Source of the DNA: Campylobacter estrildidarum | GTDB lineage: Bacteria; Campylobacterota; Campylobacteria; Campylobacterales; Campylobacteraceae | DNA: 64,000 nt | NCBI RefSeq assembly: GCF_005406205.1 | Contig: NZ_NXLZ01000001.1 | Coordinates: forward strand, 62,001 to 126,000 | Direction: 5' to 3' | Shown here: piece by piece, positions 27,260 to 37,051 of the stretch | Layout: every line of letters starts with the position of its first letter | Position numbering within the stretch: position 1 is the first letter of the stretch | Position numbers and translations under genes: made by a program | The notes under the pieces: model-generated | What the model was told of the DNA's origin: nothing | Database searches by the model: none | Seen by the model: the letters and a program-made list of their open reading frames with translations, nothing else

Positions 27260-27948
27260 TTTCCTTCCTCTTTTACATATTTATAACCACTAAAAATCGC
27301 GTCCATAGAACCATTTTTAGCTTTTAGAGCATTAAAAATAGCCATATAAACATGTACAGGGATAAAAATCATAATAACCCACATTAAAATTCTATGATAA
27401 GTTCTAACTTCAGCTAATCCTCCAAGCATTGCTTCAAGTGGTTTTAAAAGATTATACAACATTCCACCTAAACCTTGATGATAAGTATGAATATAAAGAA
27501 TAAGTCCTGTTAAAATGATACCTAACATTACAAGATAAAAGAAAAAATAAGTAACAAATTGCAAAGGATTATACACCCCTCTTAAATGAGGATGTTTGCC
27601 TAAAAAAATATAAAATTTAATTTGATGAATCCAAAGCTTAATATTAAAAACATCTATAATTGAAACGCGTTCTTTACGACTTACTTTATCACAAAAGAAA
27701 AGATAAACCTTAAAAATAATACAGGCAATCAAAATAAATCCTACTGCTTGATGGATTAAGCGATATTTAGCTTGCATAAAATTAATAGGCTCACCATTGC
27801 TTATGGGACTTTGAAATACATAAGAAAGATAATATCCAGTTCCTATTAACAATACTATAGCAATAGCACGAATCCAATGCGTCAAACGCAAACCTATACT
27901 AAATTCATATTCAGCTTTTCTTTGCAATTTTTCTTTTTTGTTTTGCAT
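27256..27948 (-). CDS. hydC: NiFe-hydrogenase cytochrome b subunit HydC
   Basis: This 230-residue integral membrane di-haem cytochrome b anchors the HydAB dimer and passes electrons from H2 to menaquinone. Four hydrophobic helices are visible (AIAIVLLIGTGYYLSYVF near 30; HQAVGFILIACIIFKVYLFF near 65; FVTYFFFYLVMLGIILTGLI near 130; HRILMWVIMIFIPVHVYMAI near 185). Haem-ligand histidines lie in RLTHWIRA, LIHQAVGF, YHRILMW and IPVHVY. A 9-base gap separates it from hydB. This is the usual position of the third subunit in epsilonproteobacterial uptake hydrogenases. Confidence 0.93.
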   Translation of the reverse strand: MQNKKEKLQRKAEYEFSIGLRLTHWIRAIAIVLLIGTGYYLSYVFQSPISNGEPINFMQAKYRLIHQAVGFILIACIIFKVYLFFCDKVSRKERVSIIDVFNIKLWIHQIKFYIFLGKHPHLRGVYNPLQFVTYFFFYLVMLGIILTGLILYIHTYHQGLGGMLYNLLKPLEAMLGGLAEVRTYHRILMWVIMIFIPVHVYMAIFNALKAKNGSMDAIFSGYKYVKEEGN

Positions 27949-27957
27949 AAAAGCCCC

Positions 27958-29685
27958 CTATAAATTTACATTAACTTTGTATTCGCTTAAATTATTTCCC
28001 TTAGTATCCATAACATGCACAGCACAAGCTATACAAGGATCATAAGAGTGAATTTTGCGTATAATTTCAAGTGGTTGCTTCACATCGGCAATTTTTAATC
28101 CTATTAAACATTGTTCATAACTTCCACCTATTCCATTAGCATCTTTTGGACTTGCATTCCAAGTTGAAGGAACAACAGCTTGCCAATTTTCAATCACGCC
28201 GTCCTTAATTCTACACCAATGACTTAATGTTCCTCTTGGCACATGCCCAATATAACGGCCTCTGTATTCACCATTAACCATTTTACTTGTATCTGGAGCA
28301 TAAGGTGCACAAGTTGTTTGATCTACTTTTAGATTTTCTACTAAATTATTAAATGCCCTTAAAGCATTATTGGCTATGATTTTTGCTTCTATACAACGTG
28401 TAGCAGTTCTTCCAAGAGTGCTAAATACTGCACTTAAAGGAAGTCCTGTTTCTTTTAAAAACTCATCTACCACCGAAACAACGTTTTTATTTCCCTTAGC
28501 GTAATTAACCACTATATTTGCAAGTGGTCCTACTTGCATAGGGCTTCCTTCATAGCGAGGTGCTTTAATCCAGCTATATTTTCCTTTGGTGTCAAAAACT
28601 TTAGAATCGACTTTATTTCCATGATGATCTATGCTTTGACCATCTATAAATCCTGTATAATTTGGATTTGTTTTGCCTTCATAAGGATGCAATGGTTCAT
28701 TATCTACATACCAAGAATGAGTTGCCTCTTCGGTAATTTTATCTTCATTTACATCATAAACTTTACTCAAATCTCCATTTTTAATTATACCGCTTTCAAA
28801 TAACCATTCATTTTTTCCAAGTTGAAATTCTTGAAAAGTAAATAGATTATTTACTCCGATATCATTTAAAACACTGGCTTCATTTGCATAAGCTTTTCCT
28901 GCCATTACAAGATCTGGATAATAAGCACGATTAACAAAATCTTGAACTTCTTGAAATTTAGCCATATATTCACCCATTCTTGAAGGACTTAAAAGATCCA
29001 TAACGCAAGTTACACCACCTACAGTTAAACTCTGCGGATGTGGATTTTTAGCACCAAAAATTGCCATACACTGAGCAATAATTCTTTGAATTCTTAAACA
29101 TTCTAAATAATGAGAGAGAATGATTAAATTTTCTTCTGAAGTCAAACGATAAGTTGGATGTCCATAATAAGCATTTGCAAAAGGTCCCAAATTACCTTTA
29201 TCCACAAAGGTTTTAAGTCTTTGTTTTACTTCAAGAAGTTTATCAGATCCAGTCGCATAAGGATTTGAAGTGTATTTAAAAGCTTCATCACTTGCTTTTT
29301 TAGGATCTGCACTTAGAGCACTTACAACATCAGCCCAATCAAGCCCATGAAGTTGATAAAAATGCACAATATGATCATGTAAAAAAAGTGCGGCATTCAT
29401 TAAAGTTCTAGTAAGCAATGCATTCAAAGGGGGAACAATACCTAAAGCATTCTCAACTGCAACAATGCCTGCTTTATAGTGAGAAAAAGTACAAACTCCA
29501 CAAATTCTTTGAGTCATAAAACCTGCATCTCTTGGATCTCTTCCCTTAACGATGGTCTCAATACCACGCCACAAAGTAGAACCTGCATAAGCTTCTTTTA
29601 CTACATTGTTATCATCAACAACCACCTCAACTCTTAAATGTCCTTCTATTCTTGTAATTGGATCAACTATTATCTTTTGACTCAT
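27958..29685 (-). CDS. hydB: NiFe-hydrogenase large (catalytic) subunit HydB
   Basis: This 575-residue subunit holds the Ni-Fe(CN)2CO active site that oxidises H2. The proximal motif is MTQRICGVCTFSH (RxCGxC, near residue 60). The distal motif is YDPCIACAVHVMDTKG (DPCxxCxxH) close to the end. Eighteen residues follow the motif's His, the expected propeptide removed by HydD. It also begins with DPITRIEGHLRVEVVV, the family start. The protein is exported as a complex using the Tat signal on HydA, and needs HypA-F from the cluster at 1.2-8.4 kb. All four active-site cysteines are present. Confidence 0.97.
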   Translation of the reverse strand: MSQKIIVDPITRIEGHLRVEVVVDDNNVVKEAYAGSTLWRGIETIVKGRDPRDAGFMTQRICGVCTFSHYKAGIVAVENALGIVPPLNALLTRTLMNAALFLHDHIVHFYQLHGLDWADVVSALSADPKKASDEAFKYTSNPYATGSDKLLEVKQRLKTFVDKGNLGPFANAYYGHPTYRLTSEENLIILSHYLECLRIQRIIAQCMAIFGAKNPHPQSLTVGGVTCVMDLLSPSRMGEYMAKFQEVQDFVNRAYYPDLVMAGKAYANEASVLNDIGVNNLFTFQEFQLGKNEWLFESGIIKNGDLSKVYDVNEDKITEEATHSWYVDNEPLHPYEGKTNPNYTGFIDGQSIDHHGNKVDSKVFDTKGKYSWIKAPRYEGSPMQVGPLANIVVNYAKGNKNVVSVVDEFLKETGLPLSAVFSTLGRTATRCIEAKIIANNALRAFNNLVENLKVDQTTCAPYAPDTSKMVNGEYRGRYIGHVPRGTLSHWCRIKDGVIENWQAVVPSTWNASPKDANGIGGSYEQCLIGLKIADVKQPLEIIRKIHSYDPCIACAVHVMDTKGNNLSEYKVNVNL

Positions 29686-29687
29686 TT

Positions 29688-30827
29688 TTATTCCTCATTT
29701 TTTTTCATAGAAGCAATTACTGCATGAGCAGCAATAGCAACTCCGGTAAGTGTTAATACACCAATTCCTATTTTATCCGATACACTATCAGCACCCATAC
29801 CAAAGACTGTATCGAATTTGTGACTTGCCATAGGCTCTTCAAAAGGCCCCATAGTATCCCAAAAATTTGGTTCAGAACACCCTATGCAACCATGTCCTGC
29901 TTGAATAGGCCAAGAAGTATGCTGATTAAATCTTTCTCTTGAGCAATTATTAAAAGTATAAGGTCCTTTACAACCTACCTTATAAAGGCAATATCCATTT
30001 TTTGCACCCTCATCTCCAAAACTTTGCACAAATTCACCTGCATCAAAATGTCCTCGTCTTTCACAAAGATCATGAATTCTTAAACCATAAGCCCATTTTG
30101 GCCTATTATATACATCAAGAGCTGGTAATTCTTTAAAAAGTAAAAGTTGTAAAACATTACCTACAATATTTTTTTCACTTGGAGGACATCCTGGAACATT
30201 AATGACTGTTTTATTGGTTACTTTATTTAAAGGCTGTGCATTACTTGGATTTGGTCTTGCTGCTTGAATACCACCAAAAGAAGAACAAGTACCAATTGCC
30301 AAAATAGCATAAGCATCCTCACTCGCCATCTTAGCAAGTTCATATCCGCTTTTTCCATGTGGTCCTATAGTAAGATAATGTTCTTTTTCTCCACAAGGTA
30401 TACCACCCTCCACCATTAAAACATATTGGCCTTTATATTTTTTAATAGCGTTTTCCAAATTTTCTTCAGCTTGCCAACCTGCAGCAGCCATAACAGTTTC
30501 ATGATATTCTAAAGATATATAATCAAATATCAAACTATCAATAGTTGGCGTATCACTTCTTAATAAACTCTCACTACAGCCTGTACATTCTGCCATATGA
30601 AGCCAAACAACAGGAAGTCTGTCGGCTAATTCTGCAGCTCTTGCCACCATAGGAGTAAAACTTGCAGGAAGTGCTAAAAATGCAGTCATTGCTCCTGCCC
30701 ATTTCATAAAATCCCTTCTACTAAATCCAGCTTTTTCTAAAGCCATAGGAATAGAATTTTCAGGATTTAAAGAAGGAAGTTTTTCAAGCATCGCTAAGCG
30801 AGACTCTATTTGACTATAATCGACCAT
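29688..30827 (-). CDS. hydA: NiFe-hydrogenase small (Fe-S) subunit HydA
   Basis: This 379-residue subunit carries the three Fe-S clusters that relay electrons from HydB to HydC. The twin-arginine signal is in the long leader (FSRRDFMKWAGAMTAFLAL, about residues 35-53), which marks Tat export. Cluster cysteines include HMAECTGCSESLLR, GTCSSFGG, NVPGCPPSEKN, HDLCERRGHF, VGCKGPYTFNNC and GCIGCSEPNFWD. A C-terminal membrane anchor (GIGVLTLTGVAIAAHAVIAS) precedes KKNEE. It is first in the operon hydA-hydB-hydC-hydD. The 90-base upstream gap is very A/T-rich with possible -10 boxes on the minus strand. Confidence 0.97.
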   Translation of the reverse strand: MVDYSQIESRLAMLEKLPSLNPENSIPMALEKAGFSRRDFMKWAGAMTAFLALPASFTPMVARAAELADRLPVVWLHMAECTGCSESLLRSDTPTIDSLIFDYISLEYHETVMAAAGWQAEENLENAIKKYKGQYVLMVEGGIPCGEKEHYLTIGPHGKSGYELAKMASEDAYAILAIGTCSSFGGIQAARPNPSNAQPLNKVTNKTVINVPGCPPSEKNIVGNVLQLLLFKELPALDVYNRPKWAYGLRIHDLCERRGHFDAGEFVQSFGDEGAKNGYCLYKVGCKGPYTFNNCSRERFNQHTSWPIQAGHGCIGCSEPNFWDTMGPFEEPMASHKFDTVFGMGADSVSDKIGIGVLTLTGVAIAAHAVIASMKKNEE

Positions 30828-30917
30828 GAAATTTTCCTTAAAATAAAATTACTATATAATAGAATAACATAATTTAAAATAAAATAAAAATATTAAAATA
30901 ATATATTTTTATGCTTA

Positions 30918-32759
30918 TTATTTTAAACCTTTTTTTAGCTTTCTAATCAAAAACCTTGCAGGATGAATACAAGAAATAAAATCTTTATATACACATAAAG
31001 GTTCGTTCTTGATTAAAGCACAAAGATAACGTGCGGCTAAAACTGCTGTGGAAAAAGCTCGAGATCCATGAGCAAAATTTAAATAAAGATTAGGTATATT
31101 TTTGGGTAATTTTTGATCTTTATTTTTTGTCCATAATAAATCTTTATAGCACGCTTTATAAAACTCTTCATCATAAGCTGCACCTATGATAGCAAATCTA
31201 TCGCTAGAATAAGATCTAAATCCTACTTTAGAGCCTTTGATGATCAAATTTTCATTTCCTTTTAAAAATTCTTTTATATTTTTAATATTTTCTTCATCAT
31301 CTTCTCTTTGAGGATTAGGGTTACAATTTAAGCGATCATAGCTTGCCCCTATAACTTGGATTCCTTCATTTTTTGGACAAATATAAGCTTTTGATGAAAG
31401 TGGAAATTCGATATCACAAAAAGGTTCTAAATGAGTTACTTGACCACGAACTTTACTTAAATTCATAAATTCATATGACACAAAATCCTTAGTATCTGCG
31501 CCCATAGCATAAATTAAAATTTCTGATTGATAAATATCTTTTATCTCATCAAAAAAAAGATTAAAAATGCCATTTTTATACTGATAACTTTTAAATTTAT
31601 GATTAAAATAAATCTTAGCCTTGCTTTTTTCAAACAAGGTTTGAACGAGTTTTTTTGGATTGATATGTCCGCCATCTTGTAAAAAAGCTTGATTGTCTTT
31701 AATATTAAACAAAATATTGTTTTCTTGAGATAAAAAACGCTCCTGCATTAAATCATTATGTGCAATTTCTATCACTCCATTTAATTTCAAATCTAAAATT
31801 TGACGATAAAAACGACTCGCTTCAACAAAAGCAAATTGAGAGAATTCACCCAAAGCAACGTTTGGTTTTAAAATCAAAGAGCTTAAAATTCCACTTTCAT
31901 TACCACTAGCACCCTCTCCTAAACAAGTATTTTTTTCAAAAACGCTGACTTTAAAATCCCTTAAAGAAAGCTCATAGGCTAAAGTTGCCGCACAAATACC
32001 CGCACCTATAATCGCAACTTCTTTATTTTCATTTTTTTGAAAAACTCTTTGAAAATACGCTTCTTGATTCATTTGCTGATCTACTATATCTTTTTCAAAA
32101 AAAGCTTTTATCATTTCTCTTTTTCTGAAACCTTTCACTTTTTGTACGCTAAAACCATATTTTTTAAGATTTTTCTGCAATAAACTAGCTGCAGAAAAAG
32201 TACAAATTTGAGTCCCTTTTTTTGATAATCTTGCTACTTCTAGTAATACATTATCATCAAACATAGCAAAATTTTTACTAGGAGAAAAACCATCTAAAAA
32301 CCAAACATTAGCTTTAAAATCAAGTCTTTTTAAAACAGAAACATCATCAAAAATAAGATCTAAAAAACAATTTTTAAAATAAAATCGGTAACACCCCTCT
32401 TTACAAGGAGGATAAAATTTTAAAAAGGGTTCAAGTATTTCTTTGAAGTCTTCATAAAAACCAAGTTTTTTATAAATTTCTCTTAATATCTCTTTTTCAA
32501 TATAAAATTTTTCTATACTGATATAAAATAATCTTTGATTGACTTGCTCTTTGAGAAATCTTTTTAAGGTTAGGAAAAAATTAAGCCCTATGCCAAAACC
32601 TGTTTCAGCAATGATAAATTGTTCTTCATCGTTCCATTTGAAAGCTTCCGAATAGATATATTTGCTCTCTTGTATTCCATCTTGTGAATTAAAATAAAAA
32701 TCATCAAAATCAAGAGAAAATGGGGTTTTATTTTTAAAAATTATATTTACTTTTTCCAT
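30918..32759 (-). CDS. mnmC: tRNA 5-methylaminomethyl-2-thiouridine synthase MnmC (bifunctional)
   Basis: The 613-residue bifunctional enzyme completes mnm5s2U at tRNA wobble U34. The N-terminal DUF752-type methyltransferase half (about 1-240) shows [18 protein letters not shown] (SAM site) and [16 protein letters not shown]. The C-terminal FAD oxidoreductase half begins [18 protein letters not shown] (Rossmann GxGxxA, about 250) and contains [13 protein letters not shown] and [16 protein letters not shown]. Both halves appear intact. The order of substrate use is oxidase (cmnm5 to nm5), then methylation. It sits 4 bases after the upstream amiA stop on the same strand. Confidence 0.9.
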   Translation of the reverse strand: MEKVNIIFKNKTPFSLDFDDFYFNSQDGIQESKYIYSEAFKWNDEEQFIIAETGFGIGLNFFLTLKRFLKEQVNQRLFYISIEKFYIEKEILREIYKKLGFYEDFKEILEPFLKFYPPCKEGCYRFYFKNCFLDLIFDDVSVLKRLDFKANVWFLDGFSPSKNFAMFDDNVLLEVARLSKKGTQICTFSAASLLQKNLKKYGFSVQKVKGFRKREMIKAFFEKDIVDQQMNQEAYFQRVFQKNENKEVAIIGAGICAATLAYELSLRDFKVSVFEKNTCLGEGASGNESGILSSLILKPNVALGEFSQFAFVEASRFYRQILDLKLNGVIEIAHNDLMQERFLSQENNILFNIKDNQAFLQDGGHINPKKLVQTLFEKSKAKIYFNHKFKSYQYKNGIFNLFFDEIKDIYQSEILIYAMGADTKDFVSYEFMNLSKVRGQVTHLEPFCDIEFPLSSKAYICPKNEGIQVIGASYDRLNCNPNPQREDDEENIKNIKEFLKGNENLIIKGSKVGFRSYSSDRFAIIGAAYDEEFYKACYKDLLWTKNKDQKLPKNIPNLYLNFAHGSRAFSTAVLAARYLCALIKNEPLCVYKDFISCIHPARFLIRKLKKGLK

Positions 32760-32763
32760 TTAT

Positions 32764-34746
32764 TTAGCGATTGTGGTAAAAATAGCTTTCCACCCCATCT
32801 GCAATACCTTCGGCTAAAATATCTTGAAAATTCTTATTTGCTATTCTCTGTCCTTCACTTGGATGAGTGATATAACCTATTTCAATTAAAATCGCTGGCA
32901 TTTGTGCTCCTACAAGAACCCAAAATGGAGCTTCTCTTACTCCACCATCGACAATTTTATATTTTTTACGAGTTTGAGTTAATATATTTTTTTGTACATC
33001 AATTGCGAGTTTATTTGAGGCTACTATTTTTTCACGATTTAAAAAATTTAGAATGCTCTGCTTGGAAAAATAATTAATTTCTTCAAAATCACCCTGATTT
33101 TCTTTTTCGGCAGCCTTTTTACTCCTTTCACTTCTAGCTGGACTTAAAAAGAAGGTTTCTATTCCTTCAATACTTTTAGCTTTTTTCATATTCGGTGCTG
33201 CATTAGCGTGAATTGATATAAATAAATCAGCACCTTTATCATTAGCAAATTTGGTTCTATCCCTTAAATTAATAAATTTATCTGTACTTCTAGTATAAAT
33301 GACTTTATAACCTCGTTTTTTAAGTTCATTCCCAAGTTTTAAAGCCGTGCTTAAAACTATATTTTTTTCTTTCAAAGTACCTTTTTTATTGCTTAAGGCT
33401 CCGCTATCTTTTCCACCATGCCCAGCGTCAATCACTACAATTTTACCGGATTTAAAATTAGAATTTAAAGTATTTTTATTTATATTTTTTGTTTGTTCTT
33501 TGCTTTTTATTTGGTCTTTATTTTTTGCTTGAACTTTGCCTTTTGTTTGGTCTTTGTTTGAACTTGTTAATTTCTCTCCAAAACCTAAAGTTAAACTTTT
33601 ATCATCTATTTTTTTAAAAAAATGAATTTCTTTAGTAGAGCTAAGAACTATTCTAACCGTTTTAGGATTATATTGAGTAACCGTAATAGCATTTTTTCCG
33701 AAAGTGAAATTTCTACGATTGCCTTCCAAAACCCCTTCAAAACTAATAATTTGTCTAAAAAATTTTCGATCTTTTGATTCAAAACTTGAAATATCGTCAT
33801 TGCTTAAACTATCGCTTAATTTTAATTCAACAGCGTTCGAATTTTTATCAACATCTAAAACATATAAAGGTTCTTTCTTGGTTTGTTTTATTGTTTTTTT
33901 CTCTTGAGAATTTTTATTTTGTTTACTATCTTTAGCATCTTTTTGCAATGCTTTCTCTTCTTGTTTTTTTGAAGTGGTGCTAGTTTTTTTAGAAATCTTT
34001 ATTTTATTATCATCAAGATTAAGCACAATAGGGATTTTCTCTTTGGCATAAATTACAATACGAACTGTTTTTGGATTATATTGAGAAATTACCACTCGAT
34101 AGTCATCCATTTTATATTCTTTTTTACCTCCTTCTAAAACTCCGTCAAAATCACTGATATAGCGGAAATTTCCTTTTTCATCCAAAACAAAACTTTTAAC
34201 ATCTTTCTTATTTAAATTTGCACTTAATCTAAGCTCAACACTTTGATTAATTTTATTTGAGCTTAAAATATAAATTTTATCATTTTCTTTTTTTGTTTCT
34301 AGGGAGCTATTTTGCGCTTGAGAAGTTTTTGTATCTTGGTTTTTTTTCTCCTTTGAAATATTTTCTTGATTTTGAGTCTGTGAAAAAGTAGAAATTTCAG
34401 TATTATTTGAAGAATTATCTCTTTTTTTATCTTTAATAACAGCTTTTCTCAAAGCATTAATGCTTGACTGGCTGACTCCACTTTCTTTTAATTCTTCCGC
34501 ATAAGATTTATCATCTAAATTTAAGACATTTGAGCTAATAATCAATCTTTTTAAAATTTCAATTTTAGTTTTTTCATCTTCATTAATAACACTTTGAATA
34601 TAAAGGCTTTTTAATTGTTGATGAAGCTTTATTTGTGTATCTTTTTTTGAGTTGATAAAATTATCATCAAAATTATCAAGCTCTTTTTCATAAGCCCCAA
34701 AACAAAGATTTAAAAAAATAAAAAAGAAAAATAAAATTCTAATCAT
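32764..34746 (-). CDS. amiA: N-acetylmuramoyl-L-alanine amidase AmiA with duplicated AMIN-like N-terminal domain
   Basis: This 660-residue periplasmic zinc amidase cleaves stem peptides from peptidoglycan. After the signal peptide (ILFFFFIFLNLCFGAY) there is a helical region and two similar domains at about 155-255 and 290-390. Each contains GVLEG, a charged segment and QYNPKTVRIV, a duplicated AMIN-like septal-targeting fold. Lys/Gln-rich linkers separate them. The catalytic Amidase_3 domain (about 435-655) has IDAGHGGKDSGA, FISIHANAAPN and ILIEIGYITHPSEGQ, supplying the zinc ligands His, Glu and His and the catalytic Glu. The EnvC-like factor and FtsEX encoded 5-8 kb away are its probable activators. 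Confidence 0.92.
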   Translation of the reverse strand: MIRILFFFFIFLNLCFGAYEKELDNFDDNFINSKKDTQIKLHQQLKSLYIQSVINEDEKTKIEILKRLIISSNVLNLDDKSYAEELKESGVSQSSINALRKAVIKDKKRDNSSNNTEISTFSQTQNQENISKEKKNQDTKTSQAQNSSLETKKENDKIYILSSNKINQSVELRLSANLNKKDVKSFVLDEKGNFRYISDFDGVLEGGKKEYKMDDYRVVISQYNPKTVRIVIYAKEKIPIVLNLDDNKIKISKKTSTTSKKQEEKALQKDAKDSKQNKNSQEKKTIKQTKKEPLYVLDVDKNSNAVELKLSDSLSNDDISSFESKDRKFFRQIISFEGVLEGNRRNFTFGKNAITVTQYNPKTVRIVLSSTKEIHFFKKIDDKSLTLGFGEKLTSSNKDQTKGKVQAKNKDQIKSKEQTKNINKNTLNSNFKSGKIVVIDAGHGGKDSGALSNKKGTLKEKNIVLSTALKLGNELKKRGYKVIYTRSTDKFINLRDRTKFANDKGADLFISIHANAAPNMKKAKSIEGIETFFLSPARSERSKKAAEKENQGDFEEINYFSKQSILNFLNREKIVASNKLAIDVQKNILTQTRKKYKIVDGGVREAPFWVLVGAQMPAILIEIGYITHPSEGQRIANKNFQDILAEGIADGVESYFYHNR

Positions 34747-35837
34747 TCTTCGCCATTAACAAGCTTATTTATCAATTCTTTTACGCTGATCAATTTATCC
34801 AAACGATATCCATTTGCTCCCGTAAAAAATAACCCTGTTTCTTTTTTTCCAGACCAAGCATCAAAAAGTCTATCGGCTATACAATATCCAACTTTTGTAG
34901 CTTCTTTTCCTCTGCCACAAGGAACTACACAATTGCTAATACAATTAATCTTAGGCCCCATTCTTTTATCCACCAAATTAAGCAAATTAGTTCTCACTCC
35001 TCTTGCAGGATATCCCACAGGAGATTTAATGAGTTCTATATCTTCTTCTTTGCAAGAAAGTAAAACATTTTTAAATTCATCACTAGCATCGCATTCAAAA
35101 GTACCTATAAAACGTGTCCCCATTTGCACTCCACTTGCACCTAAAGAAATCGCATTTTCAATATCTTTTTTATCCCAAATTCCTCCAGCTGCAATTACTG
35201 GAAATGAGCCCCAATTTTTAGCTTCTTCAACAACAGGTGTGATTAATTTTTCCAATTGATAATTTGGATCAAGACATTGCTCATAAGTAAAACCTTGATG
35301 CCCTCCACTTTTTGGTCCTTCAAGTACTACAGCATCGGGCAAACGATTATAACGATTTTGCCACCTTTTGCAAATAATTTTTAAAGCCTTAGGAGATGAG
35401 ACAATAGGAACTAAAGCAACATCTGGAAAATCCATAGTAAATTCAGGCAAATTTGTAGGAAGTCCAGCACCTGAAACAATCACATTAAATCCAACTTCAC
35501 AAGCATCACGAGCAATTCTTGCATAATCATTACTTGCACAAAGTATATTACATCCTAAAGGTGCATCGCCGCAAACTTTTCTAGCATTATTTATTAAAGC
35601 TTGTAAACCTTTTCTCGAATAAAAATTCTCACTTCCATAAGGCTTAGCATTTAACTCCTTACTTACATAAGATCGATTTTCATAATACCCTGTTCCAACA
35701 GATGAAATAATACCAAGTCCACCATTTAAAGACACAGCTGAAGCCAATCTATCCCAACTAATACCTAAACCCATTCCTCCTTGAAAAATAGGATATTTAA
35801 TTAAATGTTTTCCTATTTGAAGAGATTTAAAACTCAT
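34743..35837 (-). CDS. Nitronate monooxygenase family flavoprotein (NMO/FabK-like)
   Basis: The 364-residue TIM-barrel FMN protein contains the family features FQGGMGLGISWDRLASAVSL, NGGLGIISSVGTGYY, EGPKSGGHQGFTYEQ (active-site His region) and FPVIAAGGIWDKKDIENAI, followed by GASGVQMGTRFIGT. These resemble nitronate monooxygenases and FabK-type enoyl-ACP reductases, and sequence alone does not separate the two. A cysteine-bearing segment (INCISNCVVPCGRGKE) near the C-terminus is shared by the bacterial PA1024-like class. It overlaps amiA and tyrS by 4 bases each, so it belongs to the same operon. The physiological substrate is unknown. Confidence 0.82.
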   Translation of the reverse strand: MSFKSLQIGKHLIKYPIFQGGMGLGISWDRLASAVSLNGGLGIISSVGTGYYENRSYVSKELNAKPYGSENFYSRKGLQALINNARKVCGDAPLGCNILCASNDYARIARDACEVGFNVIVSGAGLPTNLPEFTMDFPDVALVPIVSSPKALKIICKRWQNRYNRLPDAVVLEGPKSGGHQGFTYEQCLDPNYQLEKLITPVVEEAKNWGSFPVIAAGGIWDKKDIENAISLGASGVQMGTRFIGTFECDASDEFKNVLLSCKEEDIELIKSPVGYPARGVRTNLLNLVDKRMGPKINCISNCVVPCGRGKEATKVGYCIADRLFDAWSGKKETGLFFTGANGYRLDKLISVKELINKLVNGEE

Positions 35838-37042
35838 TTTTTAACCCTTAATTTTGCAAATTTTCTTTTACCTACTTGTAAAATATATTCTCCAATATTT
35901 AATTGCATTTGTTCATCATTAATTTTTCGCGAATTCACGCTCACTGCATTAGCACTTATACTTCTTTTTGCAGCAGAAGTTGAATTTTCCAATTCGCATA
36001 CTACCAAAGCCTTAGCCAACCAAATACTTTCACCTTCAAATTCAAATTCTTTAATTTCGCTTGGTAAAGCATTGGCACTATGAACTCTATCAAATTCTTC
36101 TTTTGCAAATACCGCTTCTTCTTTAGAATAAAAACGCTCTACGATCTCTAAAGCTAAATCCTCTTTAGCCTTTTTAGGATGTAACTTAGCATTTTTTATA
36201 TCATTTTTTATATTTTCAAGATCTTTTAAAGTCTTTTGACTTAAAAGTTCATAATATCTAAACATAAGTTCATCACTAATGCTTAGAATTTTAGCATACA
36301 TATCATTAGGTTTTTCTGTAAAACCTATATAATTATTTAAACTTTTGCTCATTTTGTTAACACCGTCTAATCCTTCTAAAAGAGGCATCATTATTATTGC
36401 TTGTTCTTTGCCTGTATTGTAAATTCTTTGAAGATGCCGCCCCATTAAGAGATTAAATTTTTGATCGGTTCCACCCATTTCTATATCGCTTTTTAAAAAA
36501 ACACTATCATAACCTTGAAGCAAAGGATATAAAAATTCACAAATACTAATAGAACTTTGCTCTTTAAAGCGTTTTGTAAAATCATCGCGCTCAAGCATTC
36601 TTGCTACGCTAAAGGTTGAAGTAAGCTCTACTAAACCGCTAGCTCCAAGTTCATTAAGCCAAACGGAGTTAAATGCGATCTGTGTTTTTTCTTTATCTAA
36701 AATTTTAAAAACTTGTTTTTCATAAGTTTTTGCATTGATTAAAACCTGCTCTTTATCTAGCTTTTTTCTTGTAGCGTTTTTGCCACTTGGATCGCCAATT
36801 TGCCCTGTAAAATCACCGATTAAAAATTGCACTATAGCTCCATGTTTTTGCAAAAAAGCCATTTTATTTAAAACCACGCTATGTCCTAAATGTAAATCAG
36901 GTGCTGTAGGATCAAAACCCGCTTTAACAAAAAAATTTTCACCCTTTTCATAATAATTTTTTATTAATGATTCTATTTTTTCTTCATCAATAATCTCTGC
37001 ACACCCTCTTTTAACTTCGGCTAAAATATCTTTAATATCCAT
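35834..37042 (-). CDS. tyrS: Tyrosyl-tRNA synthetase
   Basis: This class I synthetase (402 residues) charges tRNA-Tyr. The HIGH-like motif is DLHLGHSVVLN (about 50-60) and KMSKS is intact in NKMSKSLNNYIG near 232. The tyrosine pocket includes GYDSVFLKSDIEMGGTDQKFN. A C-terminal S4-like RNA-binding domain (about 340-402) ends QVGKRKFAKLRVKK. The domain order is that of the TyrRS-II type (longer HLGH variant). It is flanked by 4-base and 9-base junctions with the neighbours in the leftward operon. Confidence 0.95.
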   Translation of the reverse strand: MDIKDILAEVKRGCAEIIDEEKIESLIKNYYEKGENFFVKAGFDPTAPDLHLGHSVVLNKMAFLQKHGAIVQFLIGDFTGQIGDPSGKNATRKKLDKEQVLINAKTYEKQVFKILDKEKTQIAFNSVWLNELGASGLVELTSTFSVARMLERDDFTKRFKEQSSISICEFLYPLLQGYDSVFLKSDIEMGGTDQKFNLLMGRHLQRIYNTGKEQAIIMMPLLEGLDGVNKMSKSLNNYIGFTEKPNDMYAKILSISDELMFRYYELLSQKTLKDLENIKNDIKNAKLHPKKAKEDLALEIVERFYSKEEAVFAKEEFDRVHSANALPSEIKEFEFEGESIWLAKALVVCELENSTSAAKRSISANAVSVNSRKINDEQMQLNIGEYILQVGKRKFAKLRVKK

Positions 37043-37051
37043 TTTTATCCT

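Noticed and set aside
33480-33560. Possible slipping repeat within amiA (TTTGTTTGGTCTTTG-like units)
   Set aside because: The units are imperfect and in frame, encoding the Lys/Gln-rich linker, and no long perfect tandem array is present.
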